A stretch of DNA of 64,000 nt from Candidatus Nitricoxidireducens bremensis (lineage in GTDB: Bacteria > Pseudomonadota > Gammaproteobacteria > Burkholderiales > Rhodocyclaceae): the NCBI GenBank assembly GCA_030247725.1, contig JAOTRT010000002.1:310001-374000 (forward strand). Reading direction: 5' to 3'. A program made the translations under genes and the position numbers. Below, one piece after another: positions 46,378-54,438 of the stretch. Positions within the stretch are counted from its first letter, which is position 1; every line of letters begins with the position of its first letter. A model generated the notes under the pieces. That model saw only the letters and a list, made by a program, of their open reading frames with translations, had not been told where the DNA came from and did not search any database.

Positions 46378-46749
46378 TCAACGTGCCTGCAGGGAGGCTT
46401 CGAGTTCGGCGGCGGTGAGTATCCAGATGCGCTGCACCGCGCCGGCGGGATCGACGGTAAAGCGCACCGGCACCGCGGCGGGAATGGACGTGGGCATCAC
46501 CAGCATGTTGCGTTCGTCGCGAATCTGGGCGGCCGGCGACAGGGATAGCGTCTGGCCGCTGATCTGGACGATCCCCAGGGAGGGGGGCTCCATCACCCCC
46601 ACCAGCGAATTGGCCGGCAGGGTGCGCAGCATGCCCACCACCGGACCAGCCGGCACCACGGGCGGCGGTGTCGGCCGATTGATCATCTGCTCGGCGGCGC
46701 TTTCGATGATGCTGCCGATGATGGCCGGAATCAGGGGTGGCAGGGGCAT
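46378..46749 (-). CDS. Hypothetical protein
   Basis: 123 residues, no recognised domain. A short hydrophobic start ([16 protein letters not shown]) could be amphipathic rather than a signal. [21 protein letters not shown], then [22 protein letters not shown], suggest a small beta fold. It lies between the rlmL-like gene (7 bp) and miaB (4 bp) on the same strand, so it is probably expressed with them. Codon use is like its neighbours, which favours a real gene. Confidence 0.6.
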   Translation of the reverse strand: MPLPPLIPAIIGSIIESAAEQMINRPTPPPVVPAGPVVGMLRTLPANSLVGVMEPPSLGIVQISGQTLSLSPAAQIRDERNMLVMPTSIPAAVPVRFTVDPAGAVQRIWILTAAELEASLQAR

Positions 46750-46756
46750 GGGTCAA

Positions 46757-47923
46757 TTATAGACGGCCGGCATCCGGACGCCGGTTGGTGCCGGCAACCA
46801 CGATGAACTCGAACAGCCGGCATTCGAGGGGGCCGTTGAAAAGCGGCGTGCGCTTGGTCGCCTTGAGGCCGATGAGCTTGGGCAGCTGGGGATCGGCCGA
46901 GAGCAGGTAGCAGCGCCAGCCGGCATAGCGCTTCTTGAGGGCGTCGCCCAGCCGCGGGTAGAAGGACGCCAGTTCCTCGCCGCTGCCGAGGCGCTCGCCG
47001 TAGGGCGGGTTGGCGACGAGGATGCCTTCCGGCGCCGGCGGCGAGCGCTCCAGCAGGTCGGCCCGTTCCACGGTGACGAGGTCGTCGAAGCCGGCGTGGG
47101 CCAGGTTCTGCCGTGCCCGCGCCACCGCGTCGGCGGCGATGTCGGAGCCCCAGATCGGCAGGCGCTTCGCCTCGACGCGACGCTCGGCCAGCTCCTTCAG
47201 CAGGCGGCGCCAGAGGGCGGCGTCGAAGTTGGCGAGGCGTTCGAGACCGAAGTCCCCCGGCTCCCGGCCCAGACCCGGCGCATCGGCGAGGGACATCTGG
47301 GCGGCCTCGATGAGGAAGGTTCCGCTGCCGCACATGGGGTCCAGCAGCGGAATGCCCGGCTGCCAGCCCGCCAGCCTGAGGATGCCGGCGGCCAGGTTTT
47401 CCTTGAGGGGCGCTTCCACCTTGGCGATCTTGTGGCCGCGCTGGTAGAGGGGCTCGCCCGAGGTATCCAGGTAGAGGGTCGCTTCCCGGTCGGTGAGGAA
47501 GAGGTGGATGCGCACGTCGGGATTGCGCGTATCCACGCTGGGCCGGCGCAGGCAGGCGTCGCGGAAGCGGTCGCAGACGGCGTCCTTGACGCGCAGGGTG
47601 ATGAACTCCAGGCTCTTGAGCGGCGAACGCTGGGCCGTCACATAGACGCGCAGGGTGTTGTCCACGCTGAAGAGCTTGGGCCAGTCCCGCTTCAACGCCA
47701 GCAGGTAGACGTCATCCTCCTTGGCGTAGGGACCCTGAGCCAACTTCCAGAGGATGCGCGTGGCGATGCGCGATTCCAGGTTGGCGCGGTAGCAGGCCTC
47801 CCAGCTGCCGCGGAAGGCGCAGCCGCCGTGGCCGGGCACGATGGACTCGGCGCCGGCCGCCTTGAGTTCGTCGGCCAGCAGGGCTTCGAGGCCGCGCGGA
47901 CAGGGGGCGTAGAAATTTTCCAT
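46757..47923 (-). CDS. THUMP-domain class I rRNA methyltransferase (RlmL N-terminal type)
   Basis: 388 residues. An N-terminal THUMP/ferredoxin-like region (about 1-160, FYAPCPRGLEALLADELKA) leads to a methyltransferase with PLLDPMCGSGTFLIEAA and the catalytic ILVANPPYGERLG. This corresponds to the RlmL half of E. coli RlmKL, which makes m2G2445 in 23S rRNA; the RlmK part is absent, as is common outside the enterics. It overlaps hemJ by one base. Confidence 0.92.
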   Translation of the reverse strand: MENFYAPCPRGLEALLADELKAAGAESIVPGHGGCAFRGSWEACYRANLESRIATRILWKLAQGPYAKEDDVYLLALKRDWPKLFSVDNTLRVYVTAQRSPLKSLEFITLRVKDAVCDRFRDACLRRPSVDTRNPDVRIHLFLTDREATLYLDTSGEPLYQRGHKIAKVEAPLKENLAAGILRLAGWQPGIPLLDPMCGSGTFLIEAAQMSLADAPGLGREPGDFGLERLANFDAALWRRLLKELAERRVEAKRLPIWGSDIAADAVARARQNLAHAGFDDLVTVERADLLERSPPAPEGILVANPPYGERLGSGEELASFYPRLGDALKKRYAGWRCYLLSADPQLPKLIGLKATKRTPLFNGPLECRLFEFIVVAGTNRRPDAGRL

Positions 47924-48339
47924 CAGAAGGGTTTCACCACGACGAGGATCACGATGGCGAGAAGAAGAAATACCGGCATTTCATTGAAGACGCGATACCA
48001 GACATGGCTGCGCGTGTTGCGGCCGGCGGCGAAGTCCTTGAGCAGGCGTCCGCAGTAGAAGTGGTAGCCCAGCAGCACCGTCACCAGGGCCACCTTCACG
48101 TGCAGCCAGCCGCCGCCGAAGCCGAAGGCGAACCACAGCCACAGGCCGGTGACCACCGCCAGCAGGCCGATGGGGGTGACGAACTTGTAGAGCTTGCGCG
48201 CCATCAGCAGCAGGCGCTCCCGCTCGGCATCGCTGCCGGCCGGCACCATGGCCAGGTTCACGAACACGCGGGGCAGGTAGAACAGGCCGGCGAACCAACT
48301 GACGACGAAGAAGATGTGGAAGGCTTTCAGCCAAAGCAT
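47923..48339 (-). CDS. hemJ: HemJ/CopD family membrane protein
   Basis: 138 residues, four membrane helices. LWLKAFHIFFVVSWFAGLFYLPRVFV with the conserved His, LYKFVTPIGLLAVVTGLWLW, HVKVALVTVLLGYHFYCG and VFNEMPVFLLLAIVILVVVKP are typical of HemJ, the protoporphyrinogen oxidase of many proteobacteria; CopD-like is the alternative. The frame runs far upstream through the repeat, but the conserved start is the ATG at 48339. Confidence 0.88.
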   Translation of the reverse strand: MLWLKAFHIFFVVSWFAGLFYLPRVFVNLAMVPAGSDAERERLLLMARKLYKFVTPIGLLAVVTGLWLWFAFGFGGGWLHVKVALVTVLLGYHFYCGRLLKDFAAGRNTRSHVWYRVFNEMPVFLLLAIVILVVVKPF

Positions 48340-48394
48340 GTCAGTGACTCCATGATGCTGCGCATTTTCCGCGCCGCATGAAACGGGGTATTGC

Positions 48395-48671
48395 GGTGCG
48401 CGCCAAGGACGACGGGTATCCGACTCCCTCCATGTCCTCCGGGCCGAAAGAGCACCGGCCCTCCTCCTTGACTTCCGGGAGTCGGATACCCGCCATCCTT
48501 GGCGGGATACGCCGGTGGTTTGACCTGGCCGAACACCCACGGCTGCATCGGATCGGGCCGGCGGGGTGCCCTGCTCCGCGCAAGTAAAGAAGGAGGAGCC
48601 GGCCGCAGGCCGGCGACGGGTGACATGGAGTGGGGCAGGGCACCCCGCCGGCCCGAGCGCGCACCCCAACC
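48395..48671. repeat. Palindrome-rich dispersed repeat, copy B (inverted)
   Basis: 277 bp that fill most of the gap between hemJ and the epimerase gene. Perfect inverted repeats: GGGTATCCGACTCC (48414-48427) with GGAGTCGGATACCC (48478-48491), and GGCGGGGTGCCCTGC (48560-48574) with GCAGGGCACCCCGCC (48635-48649). Read on the minus strand it has the same modules in the same order as copy A at 2890-3161, including CGCCAAGGATGGCGGG. Open frames across it are by-products of the palindromes. Confidence 0.75.
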
Positions 48672-48692
48672 GATTCGAGGAAGTGCTTCATC

Positions 48693-49562
48693 CTAGGATT
48701 TCCTTAGGGCCGCCGCGATGCCGGCGTCGACGGTGGGGTAGCGCAGCGCGAGGCCCAGCTCGCGCTTGAGACGGGTGTTGTCGAGACGCCGCGACTCGCT
48801 CATGAACGAGAGCATGACGGCCGGCAGGCGCCGCTCGGCCTCGGCCCGCGTCACCCGCGGCGGCCTCGGCAGGGCGAAGGCGTCGGCCAGCTTGTCGAAC
48901 CAGTCGCCCATGGGCAGATCCGAGTCGTCGCTGGCGTTGTAGCAGCGGTTGGCGTAGCCGCGCTCCAGGGCGGCGACACAGGCGCGCCCCAGGTCCTCGG
49001 CGTGGATGTGGTTGGTGTAGCTGTCCTCGGCGGGCAGCAGCACCGGGTCGCCGCGCCGCAGGCGGTCCAGGGGCAAGCGGTCTGCGGCGTAGATGCCGGG
49101 AGCGCGCAGGATGGAAACGCGGCAGCCGGACTCGCGGCCGAAGGCGCGCAACTGGCGTTCCGCATCGGCGCGGCGGCGCCCGCGGGCCGAGCGCGGATTC
49201 AGGCGCCGCGTCTCGGCGACGCGCTCGCCGCGGCAGTCCCCGTACACCCCGCTCGTCCCGATGTATACAAGGCGGCGTGGTAGACTTCCCGCCCGTCGCA
49301 AGGCCGCAATCAGCCTGCGGGTGCGGAGGTCGGAATCGGCGGAATCGGCAGGCGGCGCGCTGTGGAGCACCGCCTGGGCGAGCCCGGCAAGGCGACGCAA
49401 AGTCGCCGGCCGGTCCAGGTCGCCGCGGAGCTGCACGACGCCGAGGGCGCGTAGTACCGCATCCGGCTCCCGCACCAGCGCATAGACGCGCCAGCGACGG
49501 ACCAGTTCAGGCAGGACGCGACGCACCACGTCGCCGCAGCCGACGATCAATAACCTTCTCAT
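48693..49562 (-). CDS. NAD(P)-binding epimerase/SDR-like protein (YeeZ type)
   Basis: 289 residues. RLLIVGCGDVVRRVLPELV is a Rossmann start, and VYIGTSGVYGDCRG, IYAADRLPLDR and NHIHAEDLGRACVAALE follow the extended SDR pattern. The GxxGxxG motif is altered to GCGDVV. The usual YxxxK is not clear, so catalysis is uncertain. Substrate unknown. It is divergent from the ferredoxin-reductase gene with 14 bp between the starts. Confidence 0.82.
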   Translation of the reverse strand: MRRLLIVGCGDVVRRVLPELVRRWRVYALVREPDAVLRALGVVQLRGDLDRPATLRRLAGLAQAVLHSAPPADSADSDLRTRRLIAALRRAGSLPRRLVYIGTSGVYGDCRGERVAETRRLNPRSARGRRRADAERQLRAFGRESGCRVSILRAPGIYAADRLPLDRLRRGDPVLLPAEDSYTNHIHAEDLGRACVAALERGYANRCYNASDDSDLPMGDWFDKLADAFALPRPPRVTRAEAERRLPAVMLSFMSESRRLDNTRLKRELGLALRYPTVDAGIAAALRKS

Positions 49563-49576
49563 GCAGGGATTATCTC

Positions 49577-50590
49577 ATGGCGTTCCAGGTCACCCTCCAG
49601 CCCAGCGGCCACAGCTTCGAGGGATTTGAGGACGAAACCCTGCTGGCATCGGCCCTGGAAGCCGGCCTCCACCTGCCCTACGGCTGCCGCAACGGCGCCT
49701 GCGGCGCCTGCAAGGGCAAGGTGCTGGAGGGCGACTTCGACCACGGTCCCGCCCAGGACCACGCCCTCACCGCCGAGGAACGCGCCGCCGGCCTCGCCCT
49801 GATGTGCTGCGCCAAGCCCCGCTCCGACCTCGTCGTCGAATGCCGCGAGGCCGCCGCCGAGGGCGACATCCCCGTGAAGACCCTGCCGGCCCGCGTGCAG
49901 AAGCTGGCGAAGCTGGCCCCCGACGTGATGCTGATGCAGCTCAAGCTGCCCGCCAACGAGCGCCTGCAGTTCCTCGCCGGGCAGTATGTGGAATTCCTGC
50001 TCAAGGACGGCAAGCGCCGCGCCTTCTCCATCGCCAACGCGCCCCAGGACGACGAGTTCATCGAACTGCACGTCCGCCTCGTGCCCGGCGGCCAGTTCAC
50101 CGGCCACGTCTTCGGCGCCATGAAGGAACGGGATATCGTGCGCATCGAAGGCCCCCACGGCAGCTTCCACCTGCAGGAGCTTTCCCAGAAACCCATCATC
50201 CTGCTGGCCGGCGGCACCGGTTTCGCGCCCATCAAGGCCATCGTCGAGCACACCATCCACAACAAGATCGCGCGACCCATGACGCTCTACTGGGGCTCCC
50301 GCGACCGGACCGGCCTCTACCTGCCCGAACTGCCCCAGCGCTGGGCCGCCGCGCACCCCCACATCCGCTACGTGCCCGTGCTCTCCGAGCCGGCCGCCGC
50401 CGATGCCTGGACCGGCCGCACCGGCCTCGCCCACCAGGCCGTGCTGGAGGACCACGCAGACCTGTCGGCCTTCCAGGTCTACGCCTGCGGCGCCCCCGCC
50501 ATGATCGAGGCCGCCAAGCGCGACTTCTGCGCCCGCGGCCTGCCGGCGGAGGAGTTCTTCGCCGACGTATTCAGCTTCGCGCCCCAATGA
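49577..50590 (+). CDS. 2Fe-2S ferredoxin-NAD(P)H reductase (AscD/CDP-6-deoxy-glucoseen reductase type)
   Basis: 337 residues. A plant-type 2Fe-2S domain comes first (PYGCRNGACGACKGKVLEG with CX4CX2C, and CCAKP for the fourth Cys). An FAD domain follows with RAFSIANAPQ, then the NAD domain with LLAGGTGFAPIKAIVEH and CGAPAMIEAAKRDFC. Proteins of this kind are annotated as AscD-like, but in betaproteobacteria with UbiD/UbiX-type genes they are thought to serve other oxygenases or reductases. The partner is unknown. The HDOD gene overlaps the end. Confidence 0.9.
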   Translation: MAFQVTLQPSGHSFEGFEDETLLASALEAGLHLPYGCRNGACGACKGKVLEGDFDHGPAQDHALTAEERAAGLALMCCAKPRSDLVVECREAAAEGDIPVKTLPARVQKLAKLAPDVMLMQLKLPANERLQFLAGQYVEFLLKDGKRRAFSIANAPQDDEFIELHVRLVPGGQFTGHVFGAMKERDIVRIEGPHGSFHLQELSQKPIILLAGGTGFAPIKAIVEHTIHNKIARPMTLYWGSRDRTGLYLPELPQRWAAAHPHIRYVPVLSEPAAADAWTGRTGLAHQAVLEDHADLSAFQVYACGAPAMIEAAKRDFCARGLPAEEFFADVFSFAPQ

Positions 50591-51723
50591 GCGCCTGGGT
50601 CCGCCGTGAGCCGATCGTCAATCGCCAGATGGCGACGACGGCCTCACGGCTGATCGTCCGGGCCGATTCGGCACGGGAGGCGGTGGATGCCCTCAACGGC
50701 CTCGCCGATACTTGGCCGACCACGCGCAACGTGATCGTCGGCCTCCAGGGTGCCGCCCCCGACGACGCGCTGCTGGACTGGCAGCCGCCCGCCAACGCCC
50801 TGTTGGAATTTCCCGCCCCCGTCTTCGCCAGCGTTGAAGGCCAGGCCCTCGCGGCGCAACTCGACGCCGGCGGCACGCCCCTGTGCCTGGGCGACTACGC
50901 CCCGGGCATGGCGTTGCCCGAGACGCCCAAGTTCCGCTTCGCGCTGGCGGACGCGAGCCGCCATCCGCAACTGGACCACGCACCCGCCACACCGCTCGCC
51001 ACGAACCTTGCCAACCATGGCACCTTCGGCGACGCCGTCGAGAACGGCTACTCCGGCGCCGCCGGCTGGTTCTTCCTCCACGGCCTGCCGGCCATGGCGA
51101 ACAAGCTCAACCCCGGCCACGCCCAGATCATCCACATCCTGAACCTGGTGCGCCAGAACGCCGAAGTCGCCGAGATCGAAGCCGCCCTCAAGAAGGACAT
51201 CAGCATTTCCTTCAAGCTGCTGCGCTACATCAACTCCGCCGGCTTCGGACTCGGCAACCAGATCCAGTCCTTCCGCCACGCCGTCACCCTGATCGGCTAC
51301 AACAAGCTCAACAAGTGGCTATCGCTGTTGCTGGTCACCGCCAGCCGCGACCCCGCCGCCCCGGCCCTGATGCAGACCTCCATCGTGCGCGGCCGATTCA
51401 TGGAGCTCGCCGCCGCCGACAGCATCGACCGGGGCCAACTCGACAACCTCTTCATCACCGGCTCCTTCTCCCTCCTCGACGTGCTGCTCGGCTCGAAGAT
51501 CGATGCCGTGCTCGCCGAGATGAACCTGCCGGAAGCCATCGCCGACGCCCTGCTGCGCCGCGCCGGCCCCTACGCTCCCTGGCTCGCCCTGGCGCTCGCT
51601 TGCGAGCAGGACGACGTGCCGGCGCTGGCCGCCCAGGCGGCGGCGCTGGGCCTGGACGCCGACCGGATCAACCGCGCCCAGATCGAAGCGCTGGCCTTCG
51701 CCGACAACCTGCAGTTGGATTGA
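50587..51723 (+). CDS. HDOD domain protein
   Basis: 378 residues. The C-terminal HDOD domain (about 175-375) shows LKKDISISFKLLRYINSAGFG and SFRHAVTLIGYNKLNKWLSLLL. The first 150 residues begin REPIVNRQM, the start pattern of EAL-HDOD (YuxH) proteins, but the EAL catalytic motifs cannot be found, so the domain is degenerate or of another fold. Such proteins act in signalling without known enzyme activity. It overlaps the reductase gene by four bases. Confidence 0.85.
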   Translation: MSAWVRREPIVNRQMATTASRLIVRADSAREAVDALNGLADTWPTTRNVIVGLQGAAPDDALLDWQPPANALLEFPAPVFASVEGQALAAQLDAGGTPLCLGDYAPGMALPETPKFRFALADASRHPQLDHAPATPLATNLANHGTFGDAVENGYSGAAGWFFLHGLPAMANKLNPGHAQIIHILNLVRQNAEVAEIEAALKKDISISFKLLRYINSAGFGLGNQIQSFRHAVTLIGYNKLNKWLSLLLVTASRDPAAPALMQTSIVRGRFMELAAADSIDRGQLDNLFITGSFSLLDVLLGSKIDAVLAEMNLPEAIADALLRRAGPYAPWLALALACEQDDVPALAAQAAALGLDADRINRAQIEALAFADNLQLD

Positions 51724-51750
51724 GCCCGGCCGGCGCAACGGCAAGCGGAC

Positions 51751-52428
51751 TCAGCAGACCAGGGCCGCCAGGCGGTGGCCGTCGAGGATGCTGACGCTGC
51801 GGCCCCGGTTCTCGATCACACCCGCCTCCGCCAGGTCGCGGATGACCCGCGACAGGGACTCCGGGGTGATGCCGAGCAGGGAGGCGAAGACGTGTTTCGT
51901 CGCCGGGAGCGTCACGGGGGCATGGGCCGGCTGAGCGTCGTCCCGCTCGTCCAGCAGGAAGCGGGCAAGCCGCCCGTGGGGTCTGAGGGTGCGGTAATCC
52001 TCGATGGTGCGGACGACGTTCACGATGCCCTGGGACAGGTTCGCCGCCAGACGCCGCATCAGGACGGGCGACTCGTCGAGGAGTCCGAGCAGCACGCGGC
52101 CATCGATCTGCAGGAGGCGGACGGGCGTCGTGGCAGCCGCCATGCAAGGATAGGGGGAATCCAGAAACAGCGCCGACTCCCCGAACAACCGTCCGGGCCC
52201 CAGCAGATCGATGACCTTCTCTTCCCCCTTCGGCGACTGGCAAGCCAGCCTCACCGTACCGGCGACGACGGCGAACAGGGCCTTGGGAAGATCGCCCTTG
52301 AGGAACACGACCATCTCCTTTTCATAGGGCTTCTCGACGCTGGCCTTCGCGATGATGCCGAGCAGGCGATCCGGCAGTCCGGCGAAGAACGGGATGGTCC
52401 TGAGATCCTGGATGGAAACGTTGCTCAC
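51751..52428 (-). CDS. Crp/Fnr-family transcriptional regulator
   Basis: 225 residues. A cyclic-nucleotide-binding fold (about 10-125, VVAGTVRLACQSPKGEEKVIDLLGPG, FGESALFLDSPYP) and a helix-turn-helix (KHVFASLLGITPESLSRVIRDLAEAG, about 175-200) are clear. There are no N-terminal cysteines for an Fe-S cluster, so it is not FNR itself; the Dnr/NarR or general Crp-like groups are options. The SLSRVIRDL recognition helix resembles that of Fnr-type proteins in denitrifiers. Target unknown. Confidence 0.9.
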   Translation of the reverse strand: MSNVSIQDLRTIPFFAGLPDRLLGIIAKASVEKPYEKEMVVFLKGDLPKALFAVVAGTVRLACQSPKGEEKVIDLLGPGRLFGESALFLDSPYPCMAAATTPVRLLQIDGRVLLGLLDESPVLMRRLAANLSQGIVNVVRTIEDYRTLRPHGRLARFLLDERDDAQPAHAPVTLPATKHVFASLLGITPESLSRVIRDLAEAGVIENRGRSVSILDGHRLAALVC

Positions 52429-52520
52429 GCTGATTCCCGCGATGTCATGAGGAGTGTCGCCTCGTTCTTCGAGGCGTTGCCGATGCTAGCAATCCTTCCC
52501 GGGACAGGAAATTGGGCGCT

Positions 52521-52540
52521 ATCCGATTTTGCTGTCGGAT
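52521..52540. promoter_or_regulatory. Inverted repeat between crp-like and sigma factor genes
   Basis: ATCCGA (52521-52526) and TCGGAT (52535-52540) are perfect complements with an 8-base spacer. They lie in the 343-bp region between the divergent Crp/Fnr-like and ECF sigma genes, where no gene is seen. It may be an operator or an early stop hairpin. Confidence 0.3.
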
Positions 52541-52771
52541 TATTCCTAGCGCGCAGCCGAATGGCAGCCCGCCGGCGGGACGCTCCGGCGAGCGGGATGG
52601 CGACGCCTGCCCCCTGCGGCAATTTGCCATATTCCATAACGCCCGGGCACCGCATAGGATGCGCCCTGTTCCCGGCGCTACCCCTTGCTTCCGGCCGCCA
52701 GCGTCTCACCTCCGCCCAAGCCGTCCGCGTCGGGGACTCCTTCCACATTTGCCGCCCCGGTCGCCGAGTGC

Positions 52772-53278
52772 ATGTCGCGCAAGAGCTTCCTTCTCGATCT
52801 CTACCTTCGCCATGCCGGCGACCTGCGCAGCTTCATCGCCGCCCGGCTGCGCTGCGACGACACGGCTGCCGACCTGACCCAGGAGATCTTCGTCCGCCTC
52901 TCGGCCCAGGACGGGGCCGTCATCCGCAACCCGCTGGCATTTGCCTACCGCATGGCACGCAATCTCATCGTGGACCACCACCGGGGGCAGGGGCAGCGCC
53001 AGGAGAAAGCCGTTCCGCAGGAATTCGACGACATGCCATCGACCGCTCCCGATCCGGAAGACATCGCCGCCGCCAAGCAACGACTGGACAGGATCGCCGC
53101 CGCCATGGGGGAACTGCCGCCCCAATGCCGGCGCGCCTTCGTGCTCAACCGCTTCGACGGCCTCTCCCAGGTCGAGGTGGCGCAGCGCATGGGCATCTCC
53201 CGGCAGATGGCGGAACGGCACATCGCAAAGGCCCTTCTGCATCTGCGTACGCAGCTGGACGACGCTGCCTCCAACTGA
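52772..53278 (+). CDS. ECF RNA polymerase sigma factor, FecI type
   Basis: 168 residues from the ATG at 52772. Region 2 (YLRHAGDLRSFIAARL, TADLTQEIFVRLSAQD, PLAFAYRMARNLIVDHHR) and region 4 (ELPPQCRRAFVLNRFDGLSQVEVAQRMGIS, about 115-145) are complete. The following FecR gene and TonB-dependent receptor complete the surface-signalling set in which ligand binding outside activates this factor. It probably transcribes the receptor gene. Confidence 0.93.
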   Translation: MSRKSFLLDLYLRHAGDLRSFIAARLRCDDTAADLTQEIFVRLSAQDGAVIRNPLAFAYRMARNLIVDHHRGQGQRQEKAVPQEFDDMPSTAPDPEDIAAAKQRLDRIAAAMGELPPQCRRAFVLNRFDGLSQVEVAQRMGISRQMAERHIAKALLHLRTQLDDAASN

Positions 53279-53326
53279 TCGCGCCGGTCTTGGCAAGCCC
53301 GCCTGCCGACGCGTAAGCTCCGACCG

Positions 53327-54331
53327 ATGAGCCGAACCGATCCTCCGCCGACCGGCACCATCCGCGAACAGGCTGCCGACTGGCTGGCCCGCCGGCAATC
53401 CGGCGGTCTCGACGCCGAAGGACGCCGGCAGCTCGATGCCTGGCTCGCCGCCGACGCCAGGCATCGCAAGGAGTTCGAGGACCTGCGCACCCTTTGGGAG
53501 GCGGTGGGCGGACTGGCCGACCACCCGGCTGTCCGATCCGAGACCCTTCCTCCGCCGGGCCGGCAATTGCCATGGCGGCCCATCCTGGCTGCGGCAGCGG
53601 CTCTGCTGCTCGCCGTCGGCCTGGGCTGGCGAGCCGGTTGGGAGGGGCCCGAGCAGCTCATCCACGTCGCCACCCAGGCCGGCGAAAGCAAGGAGGTCCG
53701 TCTCGCCGACGGCACCGTCCTGCGCTTCGATGTCGGTTCCGCCGCGACCATCCACGTCCGGCGCGACAGTCACCGGGTGGCAATGGAACGGGGCGAAGCC
53801 TGGTTCGACATCCCCCACCGCCCCGAACGTCGCTTCGAGGTCGAGACACCTTCCGGACGCATCGTGGACATCGGCACCCGCTTCGGCGTACGCCTGGACG
53901 GGGACGGCCGCACCACAGTGGCGGTGGCGGAAGGCGAGGTGGAGGCCAGTTCCCGCGGCAATGCCGAACCACCGCACCGGATCGTGGCCGGCCAGGGCCT
54001 CACCATGACGGCGGCGCAACTCGGGCAGCCGACCCCCATCGACGCCGGGGCGCTCTTCGCCTGGCGGGAGGGGCGGCTGGTGTTCGACCGCACACCGCTT
54101 GCCGAGGCGGTCGCCCGCGCCAACCGCTACCGCCGGGAGCCCATCGTCGTTGCCGAACCGGCCCTGGGCAGGCTGCAGGTTTCCGGCGTCTTCCGCATCG
54201 AGGATGCCGCCGGCTTCGTCTGGGCCATCGAACAGGGCCTGGCCGTCCGCGCCGTACGCCGCGAAGGACGCCTGGAGCTCGTCTCGGCGCCGGCAAGGGA
54301 AAAGTTTTCCCCGTCGGCCCTCGCCCGCTGA
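53327..54331 (+). CDS. FecR-type anti-sigma/sigma regulator
   Basis: 334 residues. An N-terminal cytoplasmic part (REQAADWLARRQSGGLD, about 12-28, and the LWEAVGGLA region) is followed by one membrane helix (about 84-104) and a periplasmic FecR domain (VRLADGTVLRFDVGSAATIHV, GEAWFDIPHRPERRFEVETPSG, IVDIGTRFGV). It passes the signal from the receptor's STN domain to the sigma factor. It lies 48 bp after the sigma gene. Confidence 0.93.
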   Translation: MSRTDPPPTGTIREQAADWLARRQSGGLDAEGRRQLDAWLAADARHRKEFEDLRTLWEAVGGLADHPAVRSETLPPPGRQLPWRPILAAAAALLLAVGLGWRAGWEGPEQLIHVATQAGESKEVRLADGTVLRFDVGSAATIHVRRDSHRVAMERGEAWFDIPHRPERRFEVETPSGRIVDIGTRFGVRLDGDGRTTVAVAEGEVEASSRGNAEPPHRIVAGQGLTMTAAQLGQPTPIDAGALFAWREGRLVFDRTPLAEAVARANRYRREPIVVAEPALGRLQVSGVFRIEDAAGFVWAIEQGLAVRAVRREGRLELVSAPAREKFSPSALAR

Positions 54332-54373
54332 CCCGCGCTTCTTCGGCGCTTCAGAAGTATTTTGCCGTCGCAG

Positions 54374-54402
54374 GTTGGGTGATCCGGCGTCTGGTTCGTC
54401 TA
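54374..54402 (+). promoter_or_regulatory. Possible ECF-type promoter before the receptor gene
   Basis: GTTGGG (54374-54379) and CGTCTA (54397-54402) are 17 bp apart, 37 bp before the receptor start. CGT-type -10 elements are common in ECF promoters, and the position fits control by the upstream sigma factor. The match is weak without a set of targets. Confidence 0.25.
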
Positions 54403-54438
54403 CCCCTGATTCCGTATCGAACTGGGGAGAACTCCGAA

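Noticed and set aside
48378..48696. Several short open frames in the hemJ-epimerase gap
   Set aside because: They run through the palindromic repeat and give no protein-like sequence.
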